From NCBI GenBank assembly GCA_038087015.1, contig JASBNA010000101.1, forward strand, positions 1 through 64,000: DNA of 64,000 nucleotides, given 5' to 3'. Below are positions 10,578 through 21,177 of this stretch, one piece after another. Under the pieces are notes generated by a model. It searched no databases. It worked only from the letters and a program-made list of their open reading frames with translations, and was not told the DNA's origin. A program made the position numbers and the translations under genes. How positions within the stretch are numbered: position 1 is the first letter of the stretch; each line of letters opens with the position of its first letter. This stretch comes from Cerrena zonata. Lineage: Eukaryota; Basidiomycota; Agaricomycetes; Polyporales; Cerrenaceae.

Positions 10578-13142
10578 ATGCTCGGAACAAGAACAAAGCA
10601 GGTGTTTACCTATGGGCGGCGGGGACACCGAATCGTTAATGCATCGGACGAACGAGGACAGGGGAAACCCTCGCGAACGACGAAGCTCCCCGCTGTAGAA
10701 AACATGACCCACTCAGACTCGTCGAGCGATTCTGATTATACCCCTTCTACTACCAAACACCTCAATCCGACCATGACCGCGCAACCAGTTAAACACAAAG
10801 CACCGAAGAAGAAAACCATCCCCGCGTCGGCAATCTCACCTAAGGCTGCTAAGCTGACCTCCAATACTATTACTACTAGGCGACCTCTCAGTGCACAGTC
10901 GAACAACGTTCCACATTCCCCCGCCGTGAAATCGATACGAAAGAGGATGAAACCTCAGGTGGTCGTAAATAAATATGTACCACTCAAGCCTGCTTCCCCC
11001 GTCGTTAAGGTGGACATTATTGTACTGGACGATACAGGACATACTATTAGCCAAGAAAGGAGAATTTCCCGGCCTGATGTTCTAGTCAATTCTCCAGAAA
11101 TGCCTCCAGCACGAAAATCCAAGTCCACGGCAGTAGCTAAGAAGCCAGCGTCGAAACCTCGAGTGACCAAAGTGGTTCCAGCAAAGGTAAACAAAAAACC
11201 TGCACCTGTGCCCGCCGCAAAGAAATCCTTCCGTACCGAGCCTATCCTCATTTCTGATAGTGATGAAGATGAACCTACCCCCTCCATTGTACCTGTTGGT
11301 AGGAAACTCAGCCGACCTGTGGTCCTCTCTTCAGGCTCTGAAATCTCTGAGGACGACCTTCCAGTGCAGGATGCATCTATGGAATCGATATCTCCTCCGA
11401 AGCCTCCAAAGCGCACGGTTGCGCGGAAAGTTATCTTGTCATCTCCGGAAAGTGACTTATCAAGTCCTGGGGCATCATCCTCCAACAGAAGGCTTCCAGC
11501 CCCTGACTTCCCCCAGCGTAACAACGCCCCTCCTTTCAAACATCCACAACCGATCCCGCGTCCAGCTTTCCCAGTCCCTACCCGCCCAACCTACCATGCA
11601 CGAGACTTCACACCGAACCAAGCGTTCAAGAGTTTCTCACTGCACCAGACCCCACCTTCTCCAACACCCTCCCTTTCTGATTCTGACTTGGATCTCTCGC
11701 TTGATCTCGAGGAACTTGCCTTATCACCGAGCACCCGTAAACAAATTGCTGCTAGCTTCAAAGCCCTCGAAACCAACGTCCCAGCCTATCTACAACCTCT
11801 CCTAGCAGAATGTTCACAGAAGACTCCACACGAATTCTCGGCTTTCATCAAGATGTTCCCTCGAGATCCAATAGTTCGTTTATCTCATGAAGGTTTCACA
11901 CTCCCTGCTTTCCAAAAAATCGGAGAAGCCTCTTATTCAGAAGTCTTTGGAATTGGCGATGTGGTTTTGAAGATCGTACCACTACGCGATGAACTCAAAC
12001 GTCCCTCAGATCATGTGGAAGACCTAGATTCACCTGCCCCGAGTGATGCCAAAGACGTCCTCAAGGAGATCGTCGTCACTAGGGCTATGGGCGAGATATG
12101 TGAAGGGTTCGTCAAGCTGCTGCGAGCTTATGTAGTCCGTGGACGGTATCCCTCGCTCTTACTCGATCTCTGGGATCAGTATGATAAGGTCAAAGGAAGC
12201 GAGAGTGTAAGACCAGGTAAATAAAATGATAATTGTTTCTCCATTTGATACTGACGACCCATTAGATTCGTTCACAGCCTCTCAGACATATGCTATCATC
12301 GTTCTTCCGAATGGCGGGCCTGACCTAGAGACTTTTACATTCCAACCGAAGATGGGCTGGAGACAAGCTTGCAGTATATTTTGGCAAGTTACTCGTGCAC
12401 TCGCAGAAGCAGAAGAGCTTGTGCATTTCGAGGTACCACAATTTTCTCCTTCCGGTTTGGTTACGTGTCCATTAACCCAGGAGATTTTAGCATCGAGACT
12501 TGCATTGGGGTCAAATATTGGTGAATAATACCGAACCGTCCTTACCTTCCCACACGAAAGGTAAACGTGTGCCTATGGACGATAATAGCCATGAAGTACG
12601 AGCCACCATAATCGACTTGGGACTTTCCAGGATGGGAGATGGCTCCGGTACTGATGTACATTGGACACCGTTTGATGAAGAAATATTCGAAGGCGAAGGA
12701 GACGTCCAGTTTGAGGTATACAGGATGATGAGGATGCACAACGGCGACGACTGGAAATCATACAAACCTCTAACGAATGTCATGGTAAGTCCCAGATATT
12801 GATCATTCTTGTTCTTGTTATGAATATCTCGGTATCTAGTGGCTCCATTACTTGACCTTGAAACTCCTCAAGTCGAAAAAACTTCGTGCCCCATCAGTAT
12901 CTCGCAAGTCCAAAAGCACAACATCCACTGCTGTCTCTCTAGAACAAGACTGTCACGAGTGTCTCCTCGACCTCGAGCAGATTCTTTCCGAAGCTGTCTC
13001 AGGCTGTAAACCACAGGCTGCCCCGAAGAAGAGTCGCCGGAAGACCCATGCTCCCTCCAAGTCAACACCTGTTGTGACAATTGGTCCACAAAATGCCGCA
13101 CAAGTATTACAACTTGGAAAGGAAAGAGGCTGGCTGAGATAA
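10578..13142 (+). CDS. haspin-like serine/threonine kinase
   Basis: Four exons, join(10578..12216, 12266..12432, 12491..12784, 12840..13142), 800 aa; introns are 49, 58 and 55 nt with matching phases. The first 420 residues are disordered, basic and SP-rich with acidic SDSDED clusters. The kinase domain begins at IGEASYSEVFGIG (glycine loop) and VVLKIVPL (ATP-binding Lys). It contains the haspin signature HRDLHWGQILV (catalytic Asp about 605), split from the preceding exon exactly at the His, and IIDLGLSRM (metal-binding Asp about 644). Haspin phosphorylates histone H3 Thr3 at centromeres to recruit the chromosomal passenger complex. The usual haspin DYT motif is DLG here. A basic tail ends the protein. 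Shares its promoter with PSF2. Confidence 0.9.
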
Positions 13143-13599
13143 CATACACCTTACTTTCTCGGGACTTTCGTAATTTAATGTATTTTTTTCGAGATGAATA
13201 CAGTTTGATTGAATCGTGGGTGTCACATTTCTTGAAGACGTAAGTAGTACATCGTAACCCTACATGTACAGGTATCCTGTCTAAGAATGTGACAATCTCC
13301 CGATGAATACAACAAGTACAACGTGTGTTAGCCAGTACAGAATGGAAACCATGTAGCGCGAGAACAACGAGTTGAAATTCTATGCGGATAGATAGTGTGG
13401 TGTTTCGAAAGCGGATGATGAGCGATAGCAACAGCAGAGTGGGTATATGTAGATAGAATCCAGAATACAACATTTACTATTAAAAAAAGTAACAATTTAT
13501 GAGATAGTCAGTGATGCGTCGAAAATACACTACGTATGAATGTAACTCACATAGAGTACAGCGGTCATGGTCCATAATACAATAAATATTCGTTCAGAG
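13143..13599. other. convergent intergenic region
   Basis: This holds the 3' flanks of haspin (plus) and the unknown SP/TP-rich gene (minus). It is AT-rich with AATAAA-like signals near 13580; no gene seen. Confidence 0.5.
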
Positions 13600-14895
13600 T
13601 CAAGATGCCGTCCGTTCTCTTGATCTCTGGGCTATCCTCGCACTTCGGCGAGGGGGTACGGATTGGGAGATGCGCCGTTTCACTTTCACTTTCATCGCTT
13701 GTTTCGTCTTGGGTCCCTTGGGCGACGAGGATAACGAGCGTGTCTTGCGTCTGGAAGTCGACTGCTCTCGAGGAGGCGTGTTGTCAACGACTTTGCGTAA
13801 ATGGTATGTCGGTTTAGGATGTTTCCGTGGGGTAGTTGGGCCTTCTGGCGAGCTTGTCAGTCGCTCACTGTTTGGTGGACTGGTGCGAGGTGGGGTTGGG
13901 GTTGAGAATGGCGAACGGCGGGTGGGGGTATCGGCACGGCATGCCAAAGGTGACTTGGGTGAGTGACGTGTTCCTTGTTCAGGGCTAGCGTGTTCATCGG
14001 CGTTCTCTGGCGCAACCGATTTAATGGAGCCATTGGGAGTCACCAAAGGGGTGTCTATCCAGACTTCATCATTCTGCGCCTGGGCAGGCGAAGCAAATGA
14101 AATGTTTGCTGATTGGAGACGTGGTAGGCGTGTGCGACGTTGAGGGGTTGTGGGCGGTAACGTCCCGACGTTAATGTGGCGTGAAGAACCGTATCGATGG
14201 GAATTGGATGCAATGAGCTGTCGTGGAAGATGCGATATTGACAATGAACCACTAGGTTCGACTTCCTCTCTTTCAAGAGGATTCATTGATTGTGAGTCGG
14301 CGAGATAGTAACCTTCTTCATAGGTAAGACTAAGTCGTGGTGATTTCCTTCGGGTTTCGCGGCCAGCGTTGTCGTCCTCGTCATCATACGGCCTCGAACG
14401 TTTCAACGGTCTGGCGCCCCCAATTATTTGCTGAGGCACGAAAAAGACTGAGGGAACAGGAGGTAACGTGCTTTCGTACCCAAAATCTCGGACTTTGATA
14501 CCATATTCGACGAGAAGAATACTGTTCGCATCGACCGCTGCTTGCTGTAGTTCGCTTATAAGGGCAAGGGCAGCCTCATCTTTGGTACTCTGAACGGGGG
14601 CACTGGATGAACATTGCCTCGCCTTAGGGGGCTTCGCAAGGTCGGAATTTGAGGCACAAGTGTCTTGAAGCATTGCAAGACTCACATTGGCTGACAACTC
14701 AGGTGAATTGGACGATTCTTGCGCCGTGAAAGGCACAACCGAGCCTGATTGACCTATCTTGAGGGATGTTTTGGTCTGCGGTCTGTCACTGGTCTCTCGC
14801 CACGAGGCGGAGTCTGTAAAACACTTCACGGGGCTCGCGAGCGGTTCTCTTTGGGAGTTCTGGCCTCCCAGATAGGGTGTTGAAGGAGATTTCAT
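13600..14895 (-). CDS. hypothetical SP/TP-rich, basic C-terminal protein
   Basis: Single exon, 431 aa, not recognised. It starts MKSPSTPYLGGQNSQREPL. The central part (about residues 100-165) is the most ordered-looking, with ALISELQQAAVDANSILLVEYGIKVRDFGYES. The rest is low complexity, dense in SP/TP dipeptides (likely proline-directed kinase sites) and basic clusters (KRSRPYDDED, KVKVKRR, PPRRSARIAQRSRERT), suggesting a nuclear, cell-cycle-phosphorylated protein. That is inference from composition. The ATG is the first in frame. Its neighbour, haspin, is a mitotic kinase, but no functional link is shown. Confidence 0.7.
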   Translation of the reverse strand: MKSPSTPYLGGQNSQREPLASPVKCFTDSASWRETSDRPQTKTSLKIGQSGSVVPFTAQESSNSPELSANVSLAMLQDTCASNSDLAKPPKARQCSSSAPVQSTKDEAALALISELQQAAVDANSILLVEYGIKVRDFGYESTLPPVPSVFFVPQQIIGGARPLKRSRPYDDEDDNAGRETRRKSPRLSLTYEEGYYLADSQSMNPLEREEVEPSGSLSISHLPRQLIASNSHRYGSSRHINVGTLPPTTPQRRTRLPRLQSANISFASPAQAQNDEVWIDTPLVTPNGSIKSVAPENADEHASPEQGTRHSPKSPLACRADTPTRRSPFSTPTPPRTSPPNSERLTSSPEGPTTPRKHPKPTYHLRKVVDNTPPREQSTSRRKTRSLSSSPKGPKTKQAMKVKVKRRISQSVPPRRSARIAQRSRERTAS

Positions 14896-15342
14896 GCACT
14901 TTCAAAGGGCATGAAGGTGGTATAGGTTCTTAACGGACTGCGCAGACGATAGACAGGAAACAACAAGGGAGTGAGTTATTGTCTACGTGCGGGGTTGTAT
15001 TTCTGACTCGCCCCATCTGTTTAAGTATTTGTCTTATAGACGCCCTCATGTTCCCAGCACATGATGACTTGTGGGCGCGTTGTTGGACGCACACTGCGTT
15101 ATATAATGGCAAATTTACATATTTGGCCAGATTTATGACTCGGCTCTCTCGAAACAGAAAACATTTCGCACAGGTGAAGCAAGGCAGGGCAAGGCTATAC
15201 GACATGATGCATGAAGTTCTGATAGCACCTTGGGCGAACTCGGGGGGATCACAATCGGATGAATCATAAAAAGAAATGATCCTCGGATTTGATTTTAAGA
15301 TTGCGACAGTGAAATATACAGGAGGGAATTATAAATGGCTCT
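14896..15342. other. intergenic region
   Basis: This holds the upstream region of the minus-strand hypothetical gene and the 3' flank of the minus-strand hydrolase gene. No coding signal that I can support. Confidence 0.5.
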
Positions 15343-16601
15343 CTACAGACGGCTCAGCCACTCCTCCATGGCGCGGTAGGCGGAGTCGTTTTGTGCTTTC
15401 CACGAAGCGAGCGTTGTGAACTCATGGGGCGCATCTTTCGCAGTAAAGTACCCTACTGAGTCTTCCCCCATATCCTCTGTCATCTTCTTCCTCAGCGTGT
15501 TATCCTGATCTGCGAAAATTTCCGCCTCGCTCCATGAAATGAAGGTTTTCGGAAAACCTTTAAAAGATACTTTCCCCATGGAAGGATGTACGGAAGCAGG
15601 GGATAAATACGGATTTGTATTGACATCTTCGGGGAACCCATGGGGTCCGGCATAAATTTTGCGAGCGTGTAACATCAAACCGGTGTCTTCAGCAACCAGT
15701 ATATCGGTTACAAGGTTGCCGTGTGACGAGGGTGAGTCGTTGTGTGAGGTTCCAAGGTCGGCCCAAGGGCATGTGATGACTAACGCGCCTGGGGGACCCG
15801 GTACAACATTGGACGTACCAGGATCACGGTGAGCCTCAACTAAGTAGCGCGCTAACGCCAGGACGAGGTTTCCACCCGCCGAGCCACCTGTGAAGATGAT
15901 ATCCTCAGGCTTGAAGCCTAGGTCGTTAATCAAATGGGAATAGGCAGCCAGACTATCAATAATAGCAGCTGGAAACGGGTTCTCATCCCCTGAGGTGAGA
16001 CGGTATTCCACTGCAAAGGTTCGTTGAATAGCTGGGTGCGTGGTCATAAAGCGCTTGATCCAATAATCGAACCAGCCATTCGGGTGTGCCGAAAGTGCAA
16101 TGAAAGCACCACCGTGAATGTACAAGACCACCTTCTCCCCCGATCGTGCGGGTGCATCGACTGCAGTATTGTAACCATCGCGATCGTACCAATAAGCAGG
16201 TATACGGGCGGACTGAACGCCGGCTTTATCAGCGGCTTCCTTCAAAGACCCAGTAATAAGTTGAGGAGTGGGTTCAAGCCAAAGCGATTTGACTTTTGAT
16301 TTTCTCGGTATGGCTCGAGAGTCAGGATGACCGAGGGCGGGTCCGACCCTGACGCACGGTGTGAGATTGAACGTGCTTTAGTGACTACTAGAACGTACCA
16401 CTCTGCAAGGGTGCCCAAAGGAGTGAAAACACGGATGAAGTTGACTTCAATACATTGTTGCCATGTCCATGATGAACGAGGGCGTGTCCGTCGCGGTATG
16501 TAATAGATTGCCCACAGTGGGAATCTGAGGAATATGACAGAGATGAACGTGAACGCGAGGATGATTGCACGAAACGGTTGACGTCGCAATCGGTATACCA
16601 T
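15343..16601 (-). CDS. membrane-anchored alpha/beta hydrolase (HSL/esterase-lipase type)
   Basis: Two exons, complement(15343..16348, 16399..16601), 402 aa, with a 50-nt intron (GTACGT, CACTAA, CAG). An N-terminal hydrophobic helix (about residues 12-36, AIILAFTFISVIFL) looks like a signal anchor. The catalytic fold shows the oxyanion motif HGGAF, the nucleophile elbow GGSAGG, an Asp/Glu-rich segment (EAEIFADQD) and a C-terminal His in PHEF. These place it in the alpha/beta-hydrolase-3 (hormone-sensitive-lipase-like) group, common in mushrooms as ER-bound esterases or deacetylases of steroids or lipids. The substrate is not inferable. Confidence 0.88.
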
Positions 16602-17007
16602 AGTAGGGAATTAATCCGTAGTGGGAGTTTGAGGGTTGGACGTGTACTTCAACCTAAAACCAAAATAGTTCTGAGGGACCCTCGGTCGACAATATATACC
16701 GGGGACTATTTTTGTCACCATTCCAATCATCGTCCTAGTATGATAGATAACTGATACCGAAAGTTCTTCGAAGAGGCGAAGAGAAATGGAAGAAATTGGT
16801 GACGAGATGTCATACTTCTGAATGTATGGGATAGTGGATGTCGAGATCTTCGGCTGGTATTACGAGTATCGTGTGAGGATTCCCGAAGCCATGGATAGCG
16901 GAAATTGAATGAAGATGCAGATACTCATGAATTGACCCACAGACAAGGTTTTATAGCCGCATGCTCAACAAAAGGGATCCTGAGACAGGTAAGAAGAAGG
17001 GGCCAAG
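16602..17007. other. intergenic region
   Basis: Promoter of the minus-strand hydrolase and 3' flank of the minus-strand release-factor gene. No gene seen. Confidence 0.5.
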
Positions 17008-18707
17008 CTATGACTGCTTTGCCCTAAATTTACGTAAACATGCTTCCATGAAACTATAGAACTATGATTAAACCAAGACTCATGTCGTCGATGAACAAAG
17101 TACTTACTCGTCTAGATCACCATCCAGAACTCGCAAGGTACCGCTAGAGACCTCGTGCCCAGTACGTGTATCCTTTACAAGTTGATAAGGCTGCAGAACG
17201 TATGAACGAACTTGAGAACCCCATGCATTCTCAGGCAATGTGTTATGGGCTTCCACTTTAGATTGGGCTCTGAGAAACGTATTAGAAACTTCTCGAAGGG
17301 AGTCAAAATCCTGAACCAAACCTTTTCTGCATATCCATCTCATAAAGCTTTGATTTAAGAAGGGAAAGTGCCAACAGCTTGTTGCGATGTTGGCTACGCT
17401 CTTGCTGGCACTGCAAGGGAGAGTTGAATTAGGATATTGAGGACCAATCAAAAGAACGCACTAATATTGTTATCCCAGAAGGTATATGTACAATTCGTAC
17501 TGCACTTTCAGTCTTATTGACATGTTGACCACCTATTAGAAGATTTTAGGCGGGCCATTACACGAAAAGGGACGCAGTAAAGTACCGGCTCCTTGACTTC
17601 TCATCGTCGTTATCTTGAGGTCATTAGGTTTAAGGTCGATTCCCACATCTTGACAATTGTCATCGAAGTGAACTGAGACCCGCACGCTGGCAAAAGACGT
17701 ATGACGTGCACCGGCGTTATCGAATGGTGAGATACGGACCAATCGGTGAACGCCAGTCTCATACTGAGCATAGCCGTAAGCGTAAGGACCTTCGATAAGA
17801 AGTGTTGTTGACTTGATCCCAGCGACATCTCCCAAAGATTCTTGTACGAGTTGGACTATTTCAAGTCAATGTTATCAGCAGCCTCATTTCTTGTTGTGCA
17901 GACAATGAGGCTTACCTGAGAAGTTTCTCGACTGAGCCCATCTAATGTACATTCTAGCGAGCATAGATGCCCAATCACAAGCTTCTGTGCCACCAGAACC
18001 AGCATGAATGTCAACATACGCTGAATTCATGTCTGTAGGCCGTGAGAGCCAAAGTGATACGAGATACTCGTTCGTTCGTTTTGCAAGAGCGTCGACTTCA
18101 GCTGTCAGCTCGTTTTCCATCGACAAGTCCAAGCTAGTGACCATGAGAGCTGGATAGAATATTTATGATATATATACTGTGAATATAACTAATACTTACA
18201 TACAAGCTCAGAAATATCCGTGTACGAGGAAGAGAGTTCTCGGTAAGTTGCTAATTGCTTCTGCAAGTGTCCTAAACGAGTCTGTATTTTCATGGCATTC
18301 TCAGTGTTGTTCCAGGTCTCATTGTCCTAAAGATACAAATAAGTCTGGATAGGCATTACGAAAGTATATCCACGAACTTCCAGTTCTTTCTGCAGCAACG
18401 AGACTTCATCTTGCATTGCTTGCCAATTGGCCAAATCTTCGATGGATTTCAGAGTGCCAGAGACATTGGCAAGGCGCTCCCGGAGCGCAGAGTTAACCGG
18501 GATACTATTATTTGTATTGTCATGACGTGCATCAATCGGAGCAGCTAGTTGCGAGACAGAGGTTCGAAACGATTTGACGATATTTCTATGGGGAAGGTTT
18601 GCGTAACGCGAGGTGCGAATTGCCAATACGGGAGCAGTTTGACGACAAAGCAAAACGTTCGAGACATTATATCTTCTTGCAGTCGGAAACGCCCTGCATC
18701 CCAGCAT
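17008..18707 (-). CDS. RF2-class organellar peptide chain release factor
   Basis: Eight exons, complement(17008..17053, 17108..17269, 17322..17410, 17462..17532, 17586..17855, 17916..18149, 18200..18326, 18378..18707), 442 aa; every phase agrees. The N-terminus is basic and Ser/Arg-rich, like a mitochondrial presequence. The catalytic GGQ (about residues 321-323) is split by an intron, in [17 protein letters not shown]. The body resembles bacterial RF2, not RF1: [40 protein letters not shown] with the SPF stop-recognition tripeptide (about 273-275), and LDGDLDDFMEACLR at the end. It should hydrolyse peptidyl-tRNA at stop codons on mitoribosomes. Two donors are unusual (GTTCGT, GTTTGG). Divergent from the PP2C gene. 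Confidence 0.9.
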
Positions 18708-19049
18708 ATGCGAGGTCTTCTAATGACCGTTTAGATTCAAGACGTGGTGGTATATGTATGAGAATGATCGGCCAAAGCGCCCATAATGGTAAACATGATG
18801 GAAGCCATCGCGGGTAATGGTCTGTCACTCACCAACAAGCTTCTAGTGGCACACGACGTGGACTCTTTCGCTACTCTTTCATGCAACTGTGACCCACACG
18901 CGTAAATATGTCCGTCTCGAAGCCTCTATAAGGATCCCCGAACTTAGTGCTAACTTTAGTCTTTAGTACTGGTACCGTCCCTAGACTAGTAAGGTGTCTT
19001 GTGAACACCTTATTAGTGACTAGTACAGCAGCCCGGCCTCGAGTTTGAG
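18708..19049. promoter_or_regulatory. bidirectional promoter of release factor and PP2C phosphatase
   Basis: The 342 bp between two divergent start codons, both for proteins with mitochondrial-type N-termini, suggest co-expression. The region contains one ACGCGT (about 18898-18903) and a strong inverted repeat (separate entry). Promoter function is inferred from position. Confidence 0.5.
18985..19017. repeat. inverted repeat (13-bp arms, 7-nt loop)
   Basis: ACTAGTAAGGTGT (18985-18997) pairs with ACACCTTATTAGT (19005-19017), with 12 of 13 positions complementary. It lies about 33 bp upstream of the PP2C ATG, so it could be a leader hairpin or a dimeric protein site. Confidence 0.5.
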
Positions 19050-20917
19050 GTGTTCCGCTCAAGTGCTGTCCTACTCAGCGATAACCTATTATCTCAACCT
19101 ACAACTCAGCTTAGTATGTTACGACGAGCCTGGAAACCCGTCATCGGTGCCACTGTGCTCGTTGGAGGCCCTGCCTACATTTACTATCGCTACTCCTCCA
19201 GGTCCTCTGTCAGAGAGACCTTTGACTTGTCTGTGAAGGTTCAAGGCTCAGACGGGAAATACAAGAGAGAAACAAGACCAATGCCTCTACTATCCAAAGA
19301 AGAAGTAGAGGAACGACTTCACGCGCATAAGCAAGTGATTAGGACGCCAAGGCCAGGAGGAATTATTTGGAATCAGCACACCGCGTATGTTGCTTCAAAC
19401 AATCCAATAGAAGATGCGAATGCTAGCAATATTGTACAGAGGGATCCCAGCGACCCTTCCGCTCCAGGGGATTTACTGTTCTATGCAGTCATGGACGGAC
19501 ATGGCGGGTTCGACACTTCTCGCCTCCTTTCAAAGATCCTTCTCCCAGCAGTCGCTTTGGAATATTCTTCTCTCATACATGACCCGAAATCAATTGCTCC
19601 AAAGCCTGGTTACCTCCAAAGCCTGACTTCCATCATTAGCTCAACCAAAGCAGTTCCGACACACCTCGACTCTGACCCAGATTATGTCTCACAGGCCATT
19701 CAGAGGGCATTCCAGAATGTGGATAACGAAATTATCGACGCTCCTCTGCGATTATTGGCGGAAGAAATGTCGAAGAATAAAGGGCGTGAAGGATTGCCTG
19801 ACCTCAGCCAACACCCTATGGCTCTGGCCTCTATGAAACCCGCTCTGACAGGTATTTCAGTTTTTCTATTGGAAATTCATACTCAAGTACTAATCTTATC
19901 GGTATTAGGAAGCTGTGCTTTAGTGGCTATGTTCGACACAGCACATCGCAATCTCTACGTTGCATGTACTGGCGATAGTCGGGCAGTAGCCGGTGTCTGG
20001 GAAGAAACGGGAGATGGCAAAGGTCATTGGCGAGTGGACGTACTCACTGAAGACCAAACCGGCAGAAATCCTAATGAGCTCAAACGGTCAGTTTGATATT
20101 ATATGATCTTCTAACATTGAGTCTCTTACTTTTTATGCCTGTACCTTAGGATGCAGTCAGAACACCCGGCAGACGAGGCAAATACAGTGATCATGCGTGG
20201 TCGAGTCCTCGGTGGACTAGAGCCATCCCGAGCATTTGGTGATTCTCGATATAAATGGTCTCGTGAAGTTCAAGCCATGTAAGTGTTCCCTTCTAATCTA
20301 GTCTGCTAATCAGGGTAACTGATGGTCTACAGTTTGAACGAAGTTTTCTGAAAGGCAACAACTTCCCCATGCGGGGGACGTCTGCACTTCTGAAAACACC
20401 TCCATACGTCACACCGAAACCAGTCGTCACTCATAGGAAACTCGACTTCCTCCCCGATCCCACAAACCCCAACGCGAACAAATCGAAGTCGAAACTTCGT
20501 TTCCTCGTGATGGCCACTGACGGACTCTGGGATGAACTCTCCTCAGAAGACGTAGTCTCACTTGTGGGAGGCTACCTCGCAGGTCTCAAGGGTACAGTGT
20601 CCAAATCTGATCTCTCGAAGCTCGTTCCTACAACTTCCGGTGCAACCATCGAAGGCAAGGACAAACTCCGCCGGGACAATGCAGGTTCATGGGCATTTGT
20701 GGATGATAATATCAGCACGCACTTGATTAGAAACGCATTTGGTGGTGGAGACGAACAACACTTACGACAGATAATGAGTATCCCTGCACCTCATTCAAGG
20801 AGTTATAGGGACGATGTGACGTGTACTGTTGTATTCTGGGAAGAGGGTAAGGAGAATGAGGCGCGAACTGCTGCTATTTCTGCTCCTGGCTCAGAGGGAA
20901 TCAAGGCGAAGCTATGA
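19050..20917 (+). CDS. mitochondrial PP2C-type phosphatase (PTC5/PDP-like), with apparent 1-nt frameshift
   Basis: Exons 19050..19851, 19909..20086, 20150..20278 and 20333..20917. An N-terminal mitochondrial-type leader with a hydrophobic helix (about residues 30-50) precedes a PP2C catalytic domain: VMDGHGGFDT, CTGDSRAVAGVW, RVLGGLEPSRAFGD, RYKWSREVQ, ATDGLWDELSSEDVV and RDDVTCTVVFW. These are the metal-binding Asp and core motifs of PP2C, closest to the pyruvate dehydrogenase phosphatase/Ptc5 group of the mitochondrial intermembrane space or matrix. After the third intron the expected reading continues as LNEVF and then meets TGA, while the adjacent frame resumes the conserved sequence (LKGNNF...LKTPPYVT). 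One base appears missing in the T-run at 20344-20347. Whether this is real or a consensus error is open. Confidence 0.85.
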
Positions 20918-21177
20918 ATGTATGTTATTGATGTTTCTAGCTACTGGTATTGCATCACAATTGTCTATGTGTTACAACGTGCGATCTGCAATATGCACAG
21001 GGGAGAATGTATGAAGGTATGATAAAACTGAGGAATGTACTGTAACTCAAAAATATGAACAGATGAAAATAAGCATGGTCTGAGAATTATAGCTATAATC
21101 TTGCAAAATGACGAAGACGGTGCAGACGAAATAAGAGTACAAACGTGTCAAGAAACGAATAAAACCACATCAACATC

